Assembly: GCF_020037015.1 (NCBI RefSeq)
Contig: NZ_JAIQDE010000014.1
Coordinates: 1-64,000 of the forward strand
Direction: 5' to 3'
DNA from: Corallococcus sp. AS-1-6
GTDB lineage: Bacteria; Myxococcota; Myxococcia; Myxococcales; Myxococcaceae
DNA: 64,000 nucleotides
The first letter of the stretch is position 1; every line of letters starts with the position of its first letter. The position numbers were made by a program, and so were the translations under genes. The notes beneath the pieces were generated by a model. It was not told the origin of the DNA. It was given only the letters and a program-made list of their open reading frames with translations, and made no database searches. Of this stretch, positions 55,672-64,000 are shown one piece after another.

Positions 55672-57471
55672 TTATTCATCCGCCCCGGGGACGGCACCGG
55701 TGACGCGGGCGAGTGACGCGAATCCGACGCGCACGTCGTGCCAGCTCTTGCCGCGCTCGGCGGAGGCCTGGGCCAGCGCGGTGAAGGCGTCCACCAGCTC
55801 CCGCGTGTCGCCGGTGCCCAGGTCGAAGGCGGCGTAGGCGGCGGTGGCCCAGCGCTTCGCGTTCTTCTCCGCCTCCGTGAAGGACTTCGCCCGCGCGTAG
55901 GCCGCGACGAGCTGGCTCTGCGCCTGGGTCACCTCCAGCCGGATGCCGGCCTTGAGCGTCTGTTCCTGCGCGTGCATCTTGTCCAGCTCCGCGCGGGCCT
56001 GCTCCAGTTGCGCGTCCTTGATGGGGATGTCGAAGGTGCCCCGGATGACCAGGCCCAGGCCCGCGGTGCGGTCGTTGAAGGGGTCGTACGCGAAGGGGCT
56101 GCGCTGGCGCGTGGCGCTGCTCGTCCAGCGCACGTCGTAGTAACCCGCGAGCCCCAGGTCCGGGTAGTAGCTGCGCTCGCGAATGATGACCTCCTGCTCG
56201 CGCGCGATGATGCCCGCGGCGATGGCCTTCAGCTCCGGGCGCCGCTCGTTGGCCTGCTTCAGCGCCGTCTCCAGGTCGGGCACGTTCACGTCGCCCTGGA
56301 GCGGCAGGTCCTCCTCCATCACCTCCACCTGCTCGTCCGGGCCCACGCTGGCGAGCAGCCGGATGGCGGTGAGCGCGAACTGCTCGCCCTGGATGGCGGT
56401 GGCGCGCTGCGACTCCACGAGCTGACGGAAGTACCCCAGCTTGTACGTGTCCAGCTTGGACACCTGATCCGAGTCCTCCTTGAGGAGCGCGTCGATCTTG
56501 TCGCCCGCGTCCTTGAGGCGCTTGGACACGTCCTCCAACTGCTTCAGGCCCGCGCGGGCCAACTGGTAGCCGTAGTACGCCTGGGCGGCCTGGAAGCCGG
56601 CCTCCGCGCGCACGCGCTCGCGCAGCGCCGCGCCCACCTTGGGGCCCTGCTCGCCCGCCTTCTCCAGCGCGGAGAGCTTGCCGAAGGTGTACAGCGGCAG
56701 CACCGCGTTGCCGGTGGAGAACACCGTGACGCCCACCTTGCCGAAGTTCCAGTCGCCCTCCAGCGACGCCTCCGTGGTGGGCGGGCCGCCCAGTCCGTTG
56801 TTGCGGGCCTCGGGGACGGGGCCGCCCGCGCCCAGGGTGATCTCGAACCGGGGGAACCAGGCCCAGCGGGCCTGATCATAGAGCGCCTGGAACTTGCGCA
56901 GCTCCGCGGTGGCCTCCGCCACGCGCGCGTCCTGCGAGCGCGCCCGCGCCACCAACTGGGCCAGGGTGATGGGCCCCTTGGGGGCCTTCGCGCCCTCGGG
57001 GGCGCCATGGGCCCGGGCCTCCTCCGGAGGGCCCCGGGGAATGCCCGGGGTGAGGTCGCCGCGCGCGCCGTCGCCCGAGCCGGGGGAGATGGGAGACGTG
57101 CCCAGCTCCGTCGCGCCCGGGGTGGCGGCGGCGGGCTTGGGCGTGCCGGCGGTGGCGCCCTGGGCGGCGTTGCCCGGCTCGGCGGCCGGGGCGGGGTTCA
57201 CCGCCGCGGGGCCGGGCAGCGGCGCGCGCGTGCCGGGGGTGGGGTTGGCGGCGGACGAGCCGGTGCCGGTGGGGCCGGGGGCCGGGGTGGTGCCGGGCGA
57301 GGGGGTGGGCACGGTGCCCGGAGACAGGTTGCCGGGCGAGGGAGACGCGGTCCCCGGCGCCCCTGTTCCCGGGGCATTCGAGGGGGCCGTCGTGGGCGAG
57401 ATCTGCGCGCCCGCCACGCCACCGGTGAGCATCATTGCCACTGCGACGACCTTGCCGACTTCTCTGCCCAT
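55672..57471 (-). CDS. TolC-family outer-membrane efflux protein with long Pro/Gly/Thr-rich N-terminal region
   Basis: 599 residues. A signal peptide (ending GGVAGA) is followed by about 130 residues of low complexity (repeated PGT, PSPG and APG patterns), then the TolC fold (about 165-590) with two coiled repeats: ITLAQLVARARSQDARVAEA at the start and GLVIRGTFDIPIKDAQLEQA in the second half. TolC proteins are trimeric outer-membrane ducts. The extended disordered segment is unusual and might span the periplasm or peptidoglycan. It heads a two-gene unit with the MlaC-like gene; no membrane-fusion protein is adjacent. Confidence 0.85.
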   Translation of the reverse strand: MGREVGKVVAVAMMLTGGVAGAQISPTTAPSNAPGTGAPGTASPSPGNLSPGTVPTPSPGTTPAPGPTGTGSSAANPTPGTRAPLPGPAAVNPAPAAEPGNAAQGATAGTPKPAAATPGATELGTSPISPGSGDGARGDLTPGIPRGPPEEARAHGAPEGAKAPKGPITLAQLVARARSQDARVAEATAELRKFQALYDQARWAWFPRFEITLGAGGPVPEARNNGLGGPPTTEASLEGDWNFGKVGVTVFSTGNAVLPLYTFGKLSALEKAGEQGPKVGAALRERVRAEAGFQAAQAYYGYQLARAGLKQLEDVSKRLKDAGDKIDALLKEDSDQVSKLDTYKLGYFRQLVESQRATAIQGEQFALTAIRLLASVGPDEQVEVMEEDLPLQGDVNVPDLETALKQANERRPELKAIAAGIIAREQEVIIRERSYYPDLGLAGYYDVRWTSSATRQRSPFAYDPFNDRTAGLGLVIRGTFDIPIKDAQLEQARAELDKMHAQEQTLKAGIRLEVTQAQSQLVAAYARAKSFTEAEKNAKRWATAAYAAFDLGTGDTRELVDAFTALAQASAERGKSWHDVRVGFASLARVTGAVPGADE

Positions 57472-57694
57472 GCTGTGGTCCGCCTCGTGTGCGGCCGGGC
57501 ATATCCGGAAGCCCGCGACGGTGCAGCATTTCTGTGCACCTTGCCGGGGGGCCGGATGTCGGCTTCCCTCCAGTCGGCTCGCGCGTAGAGGGCGTGACAG
57601 TCGGCGACATTCCGTTCAGACAATGCTTTGTGGGCGCGGGCAGGGAACGCAGAATCCCGCGCCGGTTTCGACGCCTTCCTTCAAGGAAAACCCC

Positions 57695-58615
57695 ATGGCC
57701 TACACCGACCGCGTCAAGCAGATCCTCTCCTGGTATCCCTCCGACAACCCCGGCACGCTGACGAACCTGGCGCGCCTGCTGAACCACGGCACGCTCGCCG
57801 GCACGGGCAAGATGGTCATCCTGCCGGTGGATCAGGGCTTCGAGCACGGCCCCGCGCGCTCCTTCGGTCCCAACCCCGCGGGGTATGATCCGGACTACCA
57901 CGCGCAGCTCGCCATCGAGTCCGGCTGCAACGCGTACGCGGCACCGCTGGGCTTCCTGGAGGCCGTCGCGGGCAAGCTGGCCGGTGAGATTCCCCTCATC
58001 CTGAAGGTGAACAACTCCGACACGCTGGCCAAGACGGCCGCGCCCATGTCCGCGGTGACGTCGTCCGTGAAGGACGCGGTGCGCCTGGGCTGCGCGGCGG
58101 TGGGCTACACCATCTACCCGGGCTCCGCGGCCCGCAACGAGCAGTACGAGGACCTGCGCGACATCATCGCGGAGGCCAAGTCCTATGGCCTGCCCACGGT
58201 GCTCTGGGCCTACCCGCGCGGCGCGCTGTCCAAGGAGGGTGAGACGGCCATCGACGTGGTGGCGTACGCGGCGCAGATCTCCGCGCAGTTGGGCGCGCAC
58301 GTCATCAAGGTGAAGCCGCCCTCGGATCACCTGGAGCAGGCGGAGGCGAAGAAGGCCTTCGAGAAGGCGAACATCCCCACCAAGACGCTCGCGGACCGCG
58401 TGCGCGAGGTGGTGCGCTCCGCGTTCAACGGCAAGCGCATCGTCATCTTCTCCGGCGGCGAGGCGAAGGAGACGTCCGCCCTCATGGAGGACATCAAGCA
58501 GATCCACCAGGGCGGCGGCTTCGGCTCCATCATGGGCCGCAACGCCTTCCAGCGTCCGCACGACGAGTCCATCAAGCTGCTCAAGGACGTGATGAACGTC
58601 TTCGCGGGCAAGTAG
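57695..58615 (+). CDS. fbaB: Class I fructose-bisphosphate aldolase, DhnA/FbaB type
   Basis: 306 residues. Archaeal-type class I aldolase of glycolysis/gluconeogenesis. Motifs: MVILPVDQGFEHGPARSFGP, GCAAVGYTIYPGS, and the Schiff-base region HVIKVKPPSDHL (Lys205 or Lys207), then IVIFSGGEAKE and GSIMGRNAFQRP for phosphate binding. ATG at 57695 follows AAGGA at 8 nt; the longer open frame back to 56894 is antisense to the TolC gene. It is divergent from that gene and followed 176 nt later by the hybrid kinase. Confidence 0.9.
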   Translation: MAYTDRVKQILSWYPSDNPGTLTNLARLLNHGTLAGTGKMVILPVDQGFEHGPARSFGPNPAGYDPDYHAQLAIESGCNAYAAPLGFLEAVAGKLAGEIPLILKVNNSDTLAKTAAPMSAVTSSVKDAVRLGCAAVGYTIYPGSAARNEQYEDLRDIIAEAKSYGLPTVLWAYPRGALSKEGETAIDVVAYAAQISAQLGAHVIKVKPPSDHLEQAEAKKAFEKANIPTKTLADRVREVVRSAFNGKRIVIFSGGEAKETSALMEDIKQIHQGGGFGSIMGRNAFQRPHDESIKLLKDVMNVFAGK

Positions 58616-58791
58616 TCCCCGCGCGGTCCTCCGCGGCGTGGCGCCCTTCCCGGCCTGGCTCTTCGCGGGACGGGCGCCCTGCTTCGCGAAGCGTTTCGCC
58701 GTGAACGCAGGCGGGCTGCCAGGGGCTGGAGCGGCCGGCTTCCCATGCTCGTCCCCTGGCCTCCCCCAAGGGCTTCGATTACGCAACGGGG

Positions 58792-61700
58792 ATGAATCAC
58801 GGTTCCAGGACGTCCGGTGAGCACGGCGCGAACGCACCCGCGCCGCCGCCGGACGACGCCGAACGCGCGGCGGCCCGCGAGGTGCTCGCCGGGGGCGGCG
58901 AGATGGGCGCCCTGATGCGCTCCATGGACTGGTCCAGCACGCCGCTCGGTCCGGTGTCCTCCTGGCCGCAGTCCCTGCGCACCATCGCCAGCGTCTGCCT
59001 CACGTCCGGCTTCCCCATGATGGTGTTCTGGGGGCCGCTGGCGGTGAAGCTCTACAACGACGCCTACCGGCCCATCCTGGGCCACAAGCACCCCTTCGCC
59101 ATGGGGCGGGCCGGGCGCGAGGTCTGGGCGGAGATCTGGGATCAGATCGGCCCGTGGGTGGAGCAGGTCCGCCGCGAGGGCCGCGCCCTCATGACGGAGA
59201 ACCAGCGCCTCTTCGTCGAGCGCAGCGGCTTCCTGGAGGAGACCTACTTCACCTTCTCCTACAGCCCCGTCCGGGACGAATCCGGGGCCGTCAACGGCGT
59301 GCTCGACACGGTGGTGGAGACCACCAGCCAGGTGCTGGACGCGCGCCGCCTCCGCACGCTGCAGGAGGTGGCTTCACGCGCGGGCGGGAGCCTCCGCGTC
59401 CATGACGCCTCCACGCGCGGAATGGAGGCGCTCGCCACCAACCCCGCGGACCTCCCGTTCGCGCTGCTCTACCAGGTGGAAGCGGGCGGCACCCGGGCGC
59501 GGCTGGCGGGGCGCATGGGCCTGGAGGGGGACGGCGCCTTCTGTCCCCAGCAGGTGGACCTGGAGCCGGGCGCGGCCGCCCCCTGGCCGCTGGCCCGGGT
59601 GATCCGCTCCGGGCAGGCCGAACAGGTCCGGGGACTCGAGGCCCGCTTCGGTCCCTTACCCCTGCGGCACGGCGTGCCGCAGCCGGGCTCCGCGCTCGTC
59701 CTGCCCATGGCCCGCCCCGGCGAGCCGAACCCCACCGGCGTGCTCGTGCTGGGCATGTCACCGCGGCTGCCCGCGGATGCGTCGTACCGCTCCTTCCTGG
59801 AGCTGGTCGCCGGCGGACTGGACGCGGTCATCGCGGGGGCGCGCGCGCACGAGGACGCCCGGCGGCAGGCGGAGGCCCTGGCGGAGCTGGACCGGGCGAA
59901 GACGGCCTTCTTCTCCAACGTCAGCCATGAGTTCCGCACGCCGCTGACGCTGATGCTGGGGCCGCTGGGGGACGTGCTCACGGACGTGGAGCACCCGCTG
60001 GAGCCCACCCACCGCGAGCGGCTGGAGCTCGTGCAGCGCAACAGCCAGCGGTTGCACAAGCTGGTGAACAGCCTGCTCGACTTCAGCCGCCTGGAGGCGG
60101 GCCGCATGCGAGCCACCTTCGAGCCCACGGACCTGGGCCCGCTCACCACGGGGCTCGCGAGCGCGTTCGACTCGCTGGCGAGGAAGGCGGGGCTGCGGCT
60201 CCAGGTGGACTGCCCTTCCCTGTCCGCCCCCGTCTGGGTGGACCGCGATCTCTGGGAGAAGATCGTCCTCAACCTGCTCTCCAACGCCTTCAAGTTCACC
60301 TTCCACGGCGCCCTCACCGTCCGGCTCCGCGAGGGGGACGGCCGGGTGGAGCTGTCCGTCAGCGACACGGGCACGGGCATCCCCGCCCCCGAGCTGCCCC
60401 GCGTCTTCGACCGCTTCCACCGGGTGGAGGGCGCGCGGGGGCGCAGCCATGAAGGCAGCGGCATCGGGCTGGCGCTCGTGCGGGAGCTGGTGGAGCTGCA
60501 CGGCGGCCGCGTCTCCGTGGAGAGCACGCTGGGCCAGGGCAGCACCTTCACGGTGTCCCTCCCTACCGGCACGGCGCACCTGCCGCCCGAGCAGTTGAGG
60601 GCCGTCCCGCGAGAGGGAGTCCAGGCCCCGAATCCGGAGGCCTTCGTCCAGGAGGCGGAGCAGTGGCTGACGGCCGCGGAGAACGCGCCCGCGCCCGTCC
60701 CGGAGGCACCCCCGGGGGTCGTGCGGGGGCACGTGCTCGTGGCGGACGACAACGCGGACATGCGCGACTACGTGCGGCGGTCGCTGGAGGGGCGCTTCCA
60801 GGTGACGACCGTGGCGGATGGCCGCGCCGCGCTGGAGCTGGCACGGGAGCACCCGCCGGACGTGATGCTGTCGGACGTGATGATGCCGGGGCTGGACGGC
60901 TTCGGGCTCCTGCGCGAGTTGAAGGCGGATCCGCGCACGGCCCACGTCCCCGTCATCCTCCTGTCCGCGCGCGCGGGCGAGGAGGCGAAGGTGGAGGGCC
61001 TCACCGCCGGCGCGGACGACTACCTGGTGAAGCCCTTCGGCGTGCGCGAGCTGGTGGCCCGCCTGGAGGGGACGGTGAACGCCGCGCGGGCGCGCGCCCA
61101 GCGCGAGGAGCTGCTCCAGGCGCTCAAGCTGTCGGAGACGCGCTACCGGCTGGCCACCCGGGCCACGAAGGACGCCATCTGGGACCTGGACCTGAGCACC
61201 CAGCAACTGACCTGGAGCGAGGGCATCCACACGCTCTTCGGCTACCCGCCCGGCACGGTGTCCTCCGGCCTGGACTGGTGGACGGAGGCCGTCCACCCGG
61301 AGGACCGCGCGCAGGCCACCGAAAGCCTCCACGCCATCGCGGACACGCCCGGCGGCAGTGACTGGCGCGCCGAGTACCGCTTCCGCAAGGCGGACGGCAC
61401 CTACGCCCAGGTGGAGGACCGCGGCTGGGTGGTGCGAGACGCCTCCGGCACGGCGCTGCGCATGGTGGGCGCCATGCAGGACGTCACCCAGCGCAAGGCC
61501 GCGGAGGACGCCCTGCGCCGCAGCGAGGAGGAGTTCCGCACGCTCGCGGAGGCGCTGCCGGAGGCCGTCTTCGTCACCGCCCCGGATGGCTCGGTCACCT
61601 ACGTGAACGGCGTGCTGACGGAGCAGACCGGCGTGAGGGCGGAGACGCTGCTGGACCGGGGCTACCGGCAGGTCATCCATCCCGACGACCTGCCCCTCAG

Positions 61701-62592
61701 CGGCCAGGCCTGGGTGGAGGCCCTGAAGCGCGGCGACCGCTACCAGGCCGAGCACCGGGTGCGCTACCGGGACGGCCTGTACCGCTGGCACCTGGTGCGC
61801 GCCCTGCCCGTGAAGGACGCGGAGGGGCGGATCATCAAATGGGTGGGCACCTCCATGGACGTCCACGAGCTGCGCCAGGCCCAGGCCCAGCAGCAGCAGC
61901 GCGCGGACTTCGAGCAGCAGCTCATCGGCATCGTCAGCCACGACCTGCGCAACCCCGTGAGCGCCATCCTCCTGGGCGCCGCCAGCCTGATGCGCCGCGA
62001 GGAGCTGGACGAGCGCAGCACCAAGGCCGTCAGCCGCATCCAGTCCGCCGCGGAGCGGGCCCACCGGATGATCCGCGACCTGCTCGACTTCACCCAGGCG
62101 CGCCTGGGCGGCGGCCTGCGCATCCAGCGGCGCCCGTCGGACCTGCACGAAATCGTGGACGGCGTGCTGGAGGAGATTGAAGCCACGCACCCGGACCGGG
62201 AGATCCGCCGGCGCCGGAGCGGCAGCGGCCTGGGCGTGTGGGATCCGGACCGGCTGGGGCAACTGGCCCAGAACCTGGTCACCAACGCGCTGAAGTACAG
62301 CCCCCGGGACACCGCCATCCAGGTGGAGACCCACGGCGGGGACGACGCCGTGTCGCTGTCCATCCACAACGAGGGGGCGCCCATCTCACCGGAGCGGATG
62401 AGCCGCCTCTTCGAGCCGCTGCAGCGCGCCAGCGGCGAGGTGGACCACAGCAGCCGGAGCATCGGCCTGGGGCTCTACATCGTGAAACAACTGGTGGAGG
62501 CCCACAGGGGCATCATCACCGTGACGTCCACCGCCGAGGAGGGCACCACCTTCACCGTGCGGCTGCCCCGCGACCTCCCGGCGAGCCTGTAG
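58792..62592 (+). CDS. Hybrid sensor kinase with two histidine-kinase cores and a central receiver
   Basis: 1266 residues, no transmembrane segment. Order: PAS-like (about 40-180), GAF (about 185-350), HisKA 1 with His379 in FFSNVSHEFRTPL, HATPase 1 (NLLSNAFKF, DTGTGIP), receiver with Asp695 in MLSDVMMPGLDG and the Lys of YLVKPFG, two PAS domains (about 785-1030), HisKA 2 with His1050 in GIVSHDLRNPVSA, HATPase 2 (NLVTNALKYS; GLGLYIVKQLVEAHRG). Both cores appear intact. The signal is cytoplasmic or unknown. Start ATG at 58792 has only a weak ribosome site. No response-regulator gene is adjacent, as is common for orphan myxobacterial kinases. Confidence 0.92.
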   Translation: MNHGSRTSGEHGANAPAPPPDDAERAAAREVLAGGGEMGALMRSMDWSSTPLGPVSSWPQSLRTIASVCLTSGFPMMVFWGPLAVKLYNDAYRPILGHKHPFAMGRAGREVWAEIWDQIGPWVEQVRREGRALMTENQRLFVERSGFLEETYFTFSYSPVRDESGAVNGVLDTVVETTSQVLDARRLRTLQEVASRAGGSLRVHDASTRGMEALATNPADLPFALLYQVEAGGTRARLAGRMGLEGDGAFCPQQVDLEPGAAAPWPLARVIRSGQAEQVRGLEARFGPLPLRHGVPQPGSALVLPMARPGEPNPTGVLVLGMSPRLPADASYRSFLELVAGGLDAVIAGARAHEDARRQAEALAELDRAKTAFFSNVSHEFRTPLTLMLGPLGDVLTDVEHPLEPTHRERLELVQRNSQRLHKLVNSLLDFSRLEAGRMRATFEPTDLGPLTTGLASAFDSLARKAGLRLQVDCPSLSAPVWVDRDLWEKIVLNLLSNAFKFTFHGALTVRLREGDGRVELSVSDTGTGIPAPELPRVFDRFHRVEGARGRSHEGSGIGLALVRELVELHGGRVSVESTLGQGSTFTVSLPTGTAHLPPEQLRAVPREGVQAPNPEAFVQEAEQWLTAAENAPAPVPEAPPGVVRGHVLVADDNADMRDYVRRSLEGRFQVTTVADGRAALELAREHPPDVMLSDVMMPGLDGFGLLRELKADPRTAHVPVILLSARAGEEAKVEGLTAGADDYLVKPFGVRELVARLEGTVNAARARAQREELLQALKLSETRYRLATRATKDAIWDLDLSTQQLTWSEGIHTLFGYPPGTVSSGLDWWTEAVHPEDRAQATESLHAIADTPGGSDWRAEYRFRKADGTYAQVEDRGWVVRDASGTALRMVGAMQDVTQRKAAEDALRRSEEEFRTLAEALPEAVFVTAPDGSVTYVNGVLTEQTGVRAETLLDRGYRQVIHPDDLPLSGQAWVEALKRGDRYQAEHRVRYRDGLYRWHLVRALPVKDAEGRIIKWVGTSMDVHELRQAQAQQQQRADFEQQLIGIVSHDLRNPVSAILLGAASLMRREELDERSTKAVSRIQSAAERAHRMIRDLLDFTQARLGGGLRIQRRPSDLHEIVDGVLEEIEATHPDREIRRRRSGSGLGVWDPDRLGQLAQNLVTNALKYSPRDTAIQVETHGGDDAVSLSIHNEGAPISPERMSRLFEPLQRASGEVDHSSRSIGLGLYIVKQLVEAHRGIITVTSTAEEGTTFTVRLPRDLPASL

Positions 62593-62602
62593 CGAGGGCG
62601 CG

Positions 62603-62626
62603 GCGGCCTCCGGCGCCGGAGGCCGC
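62603..62626 (+). terminator. GC palindrome after the hybrid kinase gene
   Basis: A 24-bp perfect palindrome (arms GCGGCCTCCGGC and GCCGGAGGCCGC) starts 11 nt past the kinase stop codon. It is followed by AAAAGCAAAA rather than a U-tract, so it is a weak terminator candidate. Confidence 0.35.
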
Positions 62627-62636
62627 AAAAGCAAAA

Positions 62637-62662
62637 GGCCCGCGAGATTTCTCTCGCGGGCC
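62637..62662 (-). terminator. Rho-independent terminator of the tRNA-Ala transcript
   Basis: Perfect 11-bp stem GGCCCGCGAGA/TCTCGCGGGCC with a 4-nt loop. On the minus strand it is followed by TTTTGCTTTTGC, a good U-rich tract, 16 nt past the tRNA 3' end. Confidence 0.85.
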
Positions 62663-62677
62663 TCTCTCACTTCAGTG

Positions 62678-62750
<73 letters not shown>

Positions 62751-62817
62751 GTCTCTTCTGCTGCGTGCTGCCCGGCCCGCCGTGGGGAGCGGTCCGTGCC
62801 GTGAGGCGGCGCGACTT

Positions 62818-63216
62818 CTACGGCTTCTTCGTCCCGGACGCCACAACTTTTTGCGGCTTCGCGACGGTTTTTACCTTCAAACGGTCCGCCACCTCTTCTC
62901 CTTCCCGGAGCAGGTCGGTGAGGGACGCGGCATGATCCGCCGCCGCCTTCTCCGCCGCCGCGATGTTCTGGAGCAGGCGGGCGAAGTTCGCGGGCAGCTC
63001 CAGCCGGCCTGCCTGGACGGCCTGCCAGACGGCCTCGCCCAGCTCGCGGTGGGTCTGCTCCTTCTTGTCCTTGAGGAAGGCCGCCTTGCCGTTGGCCCGC
63101 GCCAGCTCCGTGTTGCGCTCGACGGCCTCCCGCAGCCTGGCCAGCTTGGCCTCGGCCGCCTGGAAGGCTTCGTTGATCTGCCGCATCACTTCCGCCTGCT
63201 TCGGATCTGCCGCCAC
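62818..63216 (-). CDS. Small Ala-rich helical protein of unknown function
   Basis: 132 residues, no signal or membrane segment, almost entirely predicted helical and rich in Ala, Glu, Lys and Arg (AFQAAEAKLARLREAVERNT, LGEAVWQAVQAGRLELPANF), with a basic C-terminal tail. Coiled-coil formation is likely. GTG at 63214-63216 has GAGGG 9 nt upstream; GTG at 63225 is the alternative. It follows the rRNA methyltransferase gene by 59 nt in the same direction. No family recognised. Confidence 0.65.
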   Translation of the reverse strand: MAADPKQAEVMRQINEAFQAAEAKLARLREAVERNTELARANGKAAFLKDKKEQTHRELGEAVWQAVQAGRLELPANFARLLQNIAAAEKAAADHAASLTDLLREGEEVADRLKVKTVAKPQKVVASGTKKP

Positions 63217-63275
63217 GGCTGTCACCCTCGGGAGAGAGAAGGTCTTTCGTGCGTAACGTGGCGGCTCGCCGACTG

Positions 63276-64000
63276 TCAACCCGCCTTGCGGACCAGCCGG
63301 GCGGCGAAGAAGCCCCCGCCGGGGACCCGGGGCGGCAGGGCCCGCAGGTAGGGGCCGTCCACGCCCACCTGGAGCTCCGCGGGCCACCCCTCCCCCACCG
63401 GCTCCAGCGCGAAGCCCGGGTGCTTCTGGAGGAAGCCCTCCACCACCGCGTCGTTCTCCTCCGGGAGCACGGAGCACGTGGCGTAGACGATGCGCGCCCC
63501 GGGCTTCACCTGCGCGGCCACCTCCGCGAGCAACTGGGACTGCGTGGCCTGGAACTCCGTGATGGCCTTCGCGGACAGCTTCCACTTCTGATCCGGCTCG
63601 CGCGCCAGGGAGCCCGTGCCGCTGCACGGCGCGTCCACCAGCACCACGTCCACGTCCCCCAGCGGCACCGGGTGCGGGAACGCCACCTGCTTCAGGCCGA
63701 ACTCGCGCACCCGGTCGCGCGCGTCGGAGAGCCGCCGCTTGGAGCGGTCCCCCGCGAGCACCTTCCCCTTCGCGCCCACCAGGTCCGCGAGCCCCAGCGT
63801 CTTGCCGCCGGCCCCCGCGCACACGTCCGCCACCGTCAGCCCCGCCAGGGTCGCCCCGGGAGGCAGGCACGCCAGGACGATGAGCTGGCTGCCCACGTCC
63901 TGCACCTGGAGCCGCCGGGCCTTCATCGTCCGCGACTCGAAGATGCGGTGGCTGGAGTCCGAGACCCGCAGCGCGTCCGGCGCGCAGGGCACCGCCTCCG
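63276..64000 (-). CDS. RsmB/NOL1/NOP2/Sun-family RNA cytosine-5 methyltransferase, C-terminal part
   Basis: The 5' end lies beyond the window; about 241 residues are visible. The SAM-binding core starts VADVCAGAGGKTLGLADLVG, motif IV VDAPCSGTGSLAREPDQKWK contains one conserved Cys and motif VI YATCSVLPEENDAVV the other. RsmB methylates C967 of 16S rRNA; YebU-type relatives act elsewhere, and without the N-terminal domain the subtype stays open. The frame is continuous to the window edge, with QLQVQDVGSQL-type lead-in (RRLQVQDVGSQLIVLACLPP). Confidence 0.88.
   Translation of the reverse strand, partial: EAVPCAPDALRVSDSSHRIFESRTMKARRLQVQDVGSQLIVLACLPPGATLAGLTVADVCAGAGGKTLGLADLVGAKGKVLAGDRSKRRLSDARDRVREFGLKQVAFPHPVPLGDVDVVLVDAPCSGTGSLAREPDQKWKLSAKAITEFQATQSQLLAEVAAQVKPGARIVYATCSVLPEENDAVVEGFLQKHPGFALEPVGEGWPAELQVGVDGPYLRALPPRVPGGGFFAARLVRKAG

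Noticed and set aside
57590-57625. GTGACA...GACAAT as aldolase promoter
   Set aside because: Spacer of 19 nt and weak hexamers; not convincing.
58640-58678. GGCGCCC/GGGCGCC hairpin after the aldolase gene as terminator
   Set aside because: Only 7 bp, a 25-nt loop and no U-tract.

Overview
The window reads as chromosomal DNA of a myxobacterium, most likely from the Myxococcus/Corallococcus group. The reasons are very high GC with strong G/C at third codon positions, frequent GTG/TTG starts, many 1-4 nt gene overlaps, an S46 exopeptidase, DUF3014 and PilZ-type paralogues, a giant hybrid kinase and an NRPS-PKS operon. This is inference: the only RNA gene seen is tRNA-Ala(GGC). I saw no insertion sequence, prophage or CRISPR array.

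Layout. 1-332: start of a fatty-acyl-AMP ligase gene cut by the window edge, behind a 22-bp operator-like palindrome. 470-6698: an unusual PilZ-Hsp70 fusion, guaB, a small lipoprotein and guaA (the two committed steps of GMP synthesis). 6717-12929: a PhyH-type dioxygenase, a secreted S46 dipeptidyl-peptidase, an AraC regulator divergent from a metallo-beta-lactamase-fold hydrolase, and a secreted amidohydrolase. 13139-23707: a compact four-gene NRPS-PKS operon (A-PCP-C-A-PCP, KS-AT-ACP, thioesterase, acyl-CoA-dehydrogenase-like flavoprotein) in which every junction is a 4-nt overlap. 23914-28121: a FrnE-like DsbA protein divergent from a LysR regulator, a small Cys-rich secreted protein, ChrA, and a lipoprotein.

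28125-41732 is a 13.6-kb minus-strand run of 14 genes: acyl-CoA carboxylase beta, acyl-CoA dehydrogenase, an unknown protein, rnc, two cyclophilins, era, der, a YfgM-like protein, bamB, a Nudix hydrolase, an RNase-H-fold nuclease, a propeller protein and a DUF3014 protein. Fatty acyl metabolism, RNA processing, ribosome assembly and outer-membrane assembly are thus physically linked. 41950-48216: a YtxH protein, an enoyl-CoA hydratase, a membrane protein with two Tim44-like/zinc-ribbon units and TerB, HMG-CoA lyase, a methyltransferase and an aminotransferase. The carboxylase, hydratase and lyase fit the lower leucine-degradation route, but the dehydrogenase has the wrong base position for a classical isovaleryl-CoA dehydrogenase and no biotin-carboxylase subunit is present.

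48279-57471 looks like a sphingolipid synthesis and envelope-lipid transport island: an Aur1-like PAP2 protein and an MMPL/RND transporter on the minus strand, divergent from a serine-palmitoyltransferase-like enzyme and a GNAT-fold protein proposed as a bacterial ceramide synthase, then an MlaC-like protein and a TolC-like protein. 57695-64000: class I aldolase, a hybrid kinase with two kinase cores around a receiver, tRNA-Ala, a small Ala-rich protein, and an RsmB-type rRNA methyltransferase cut by the right edge.
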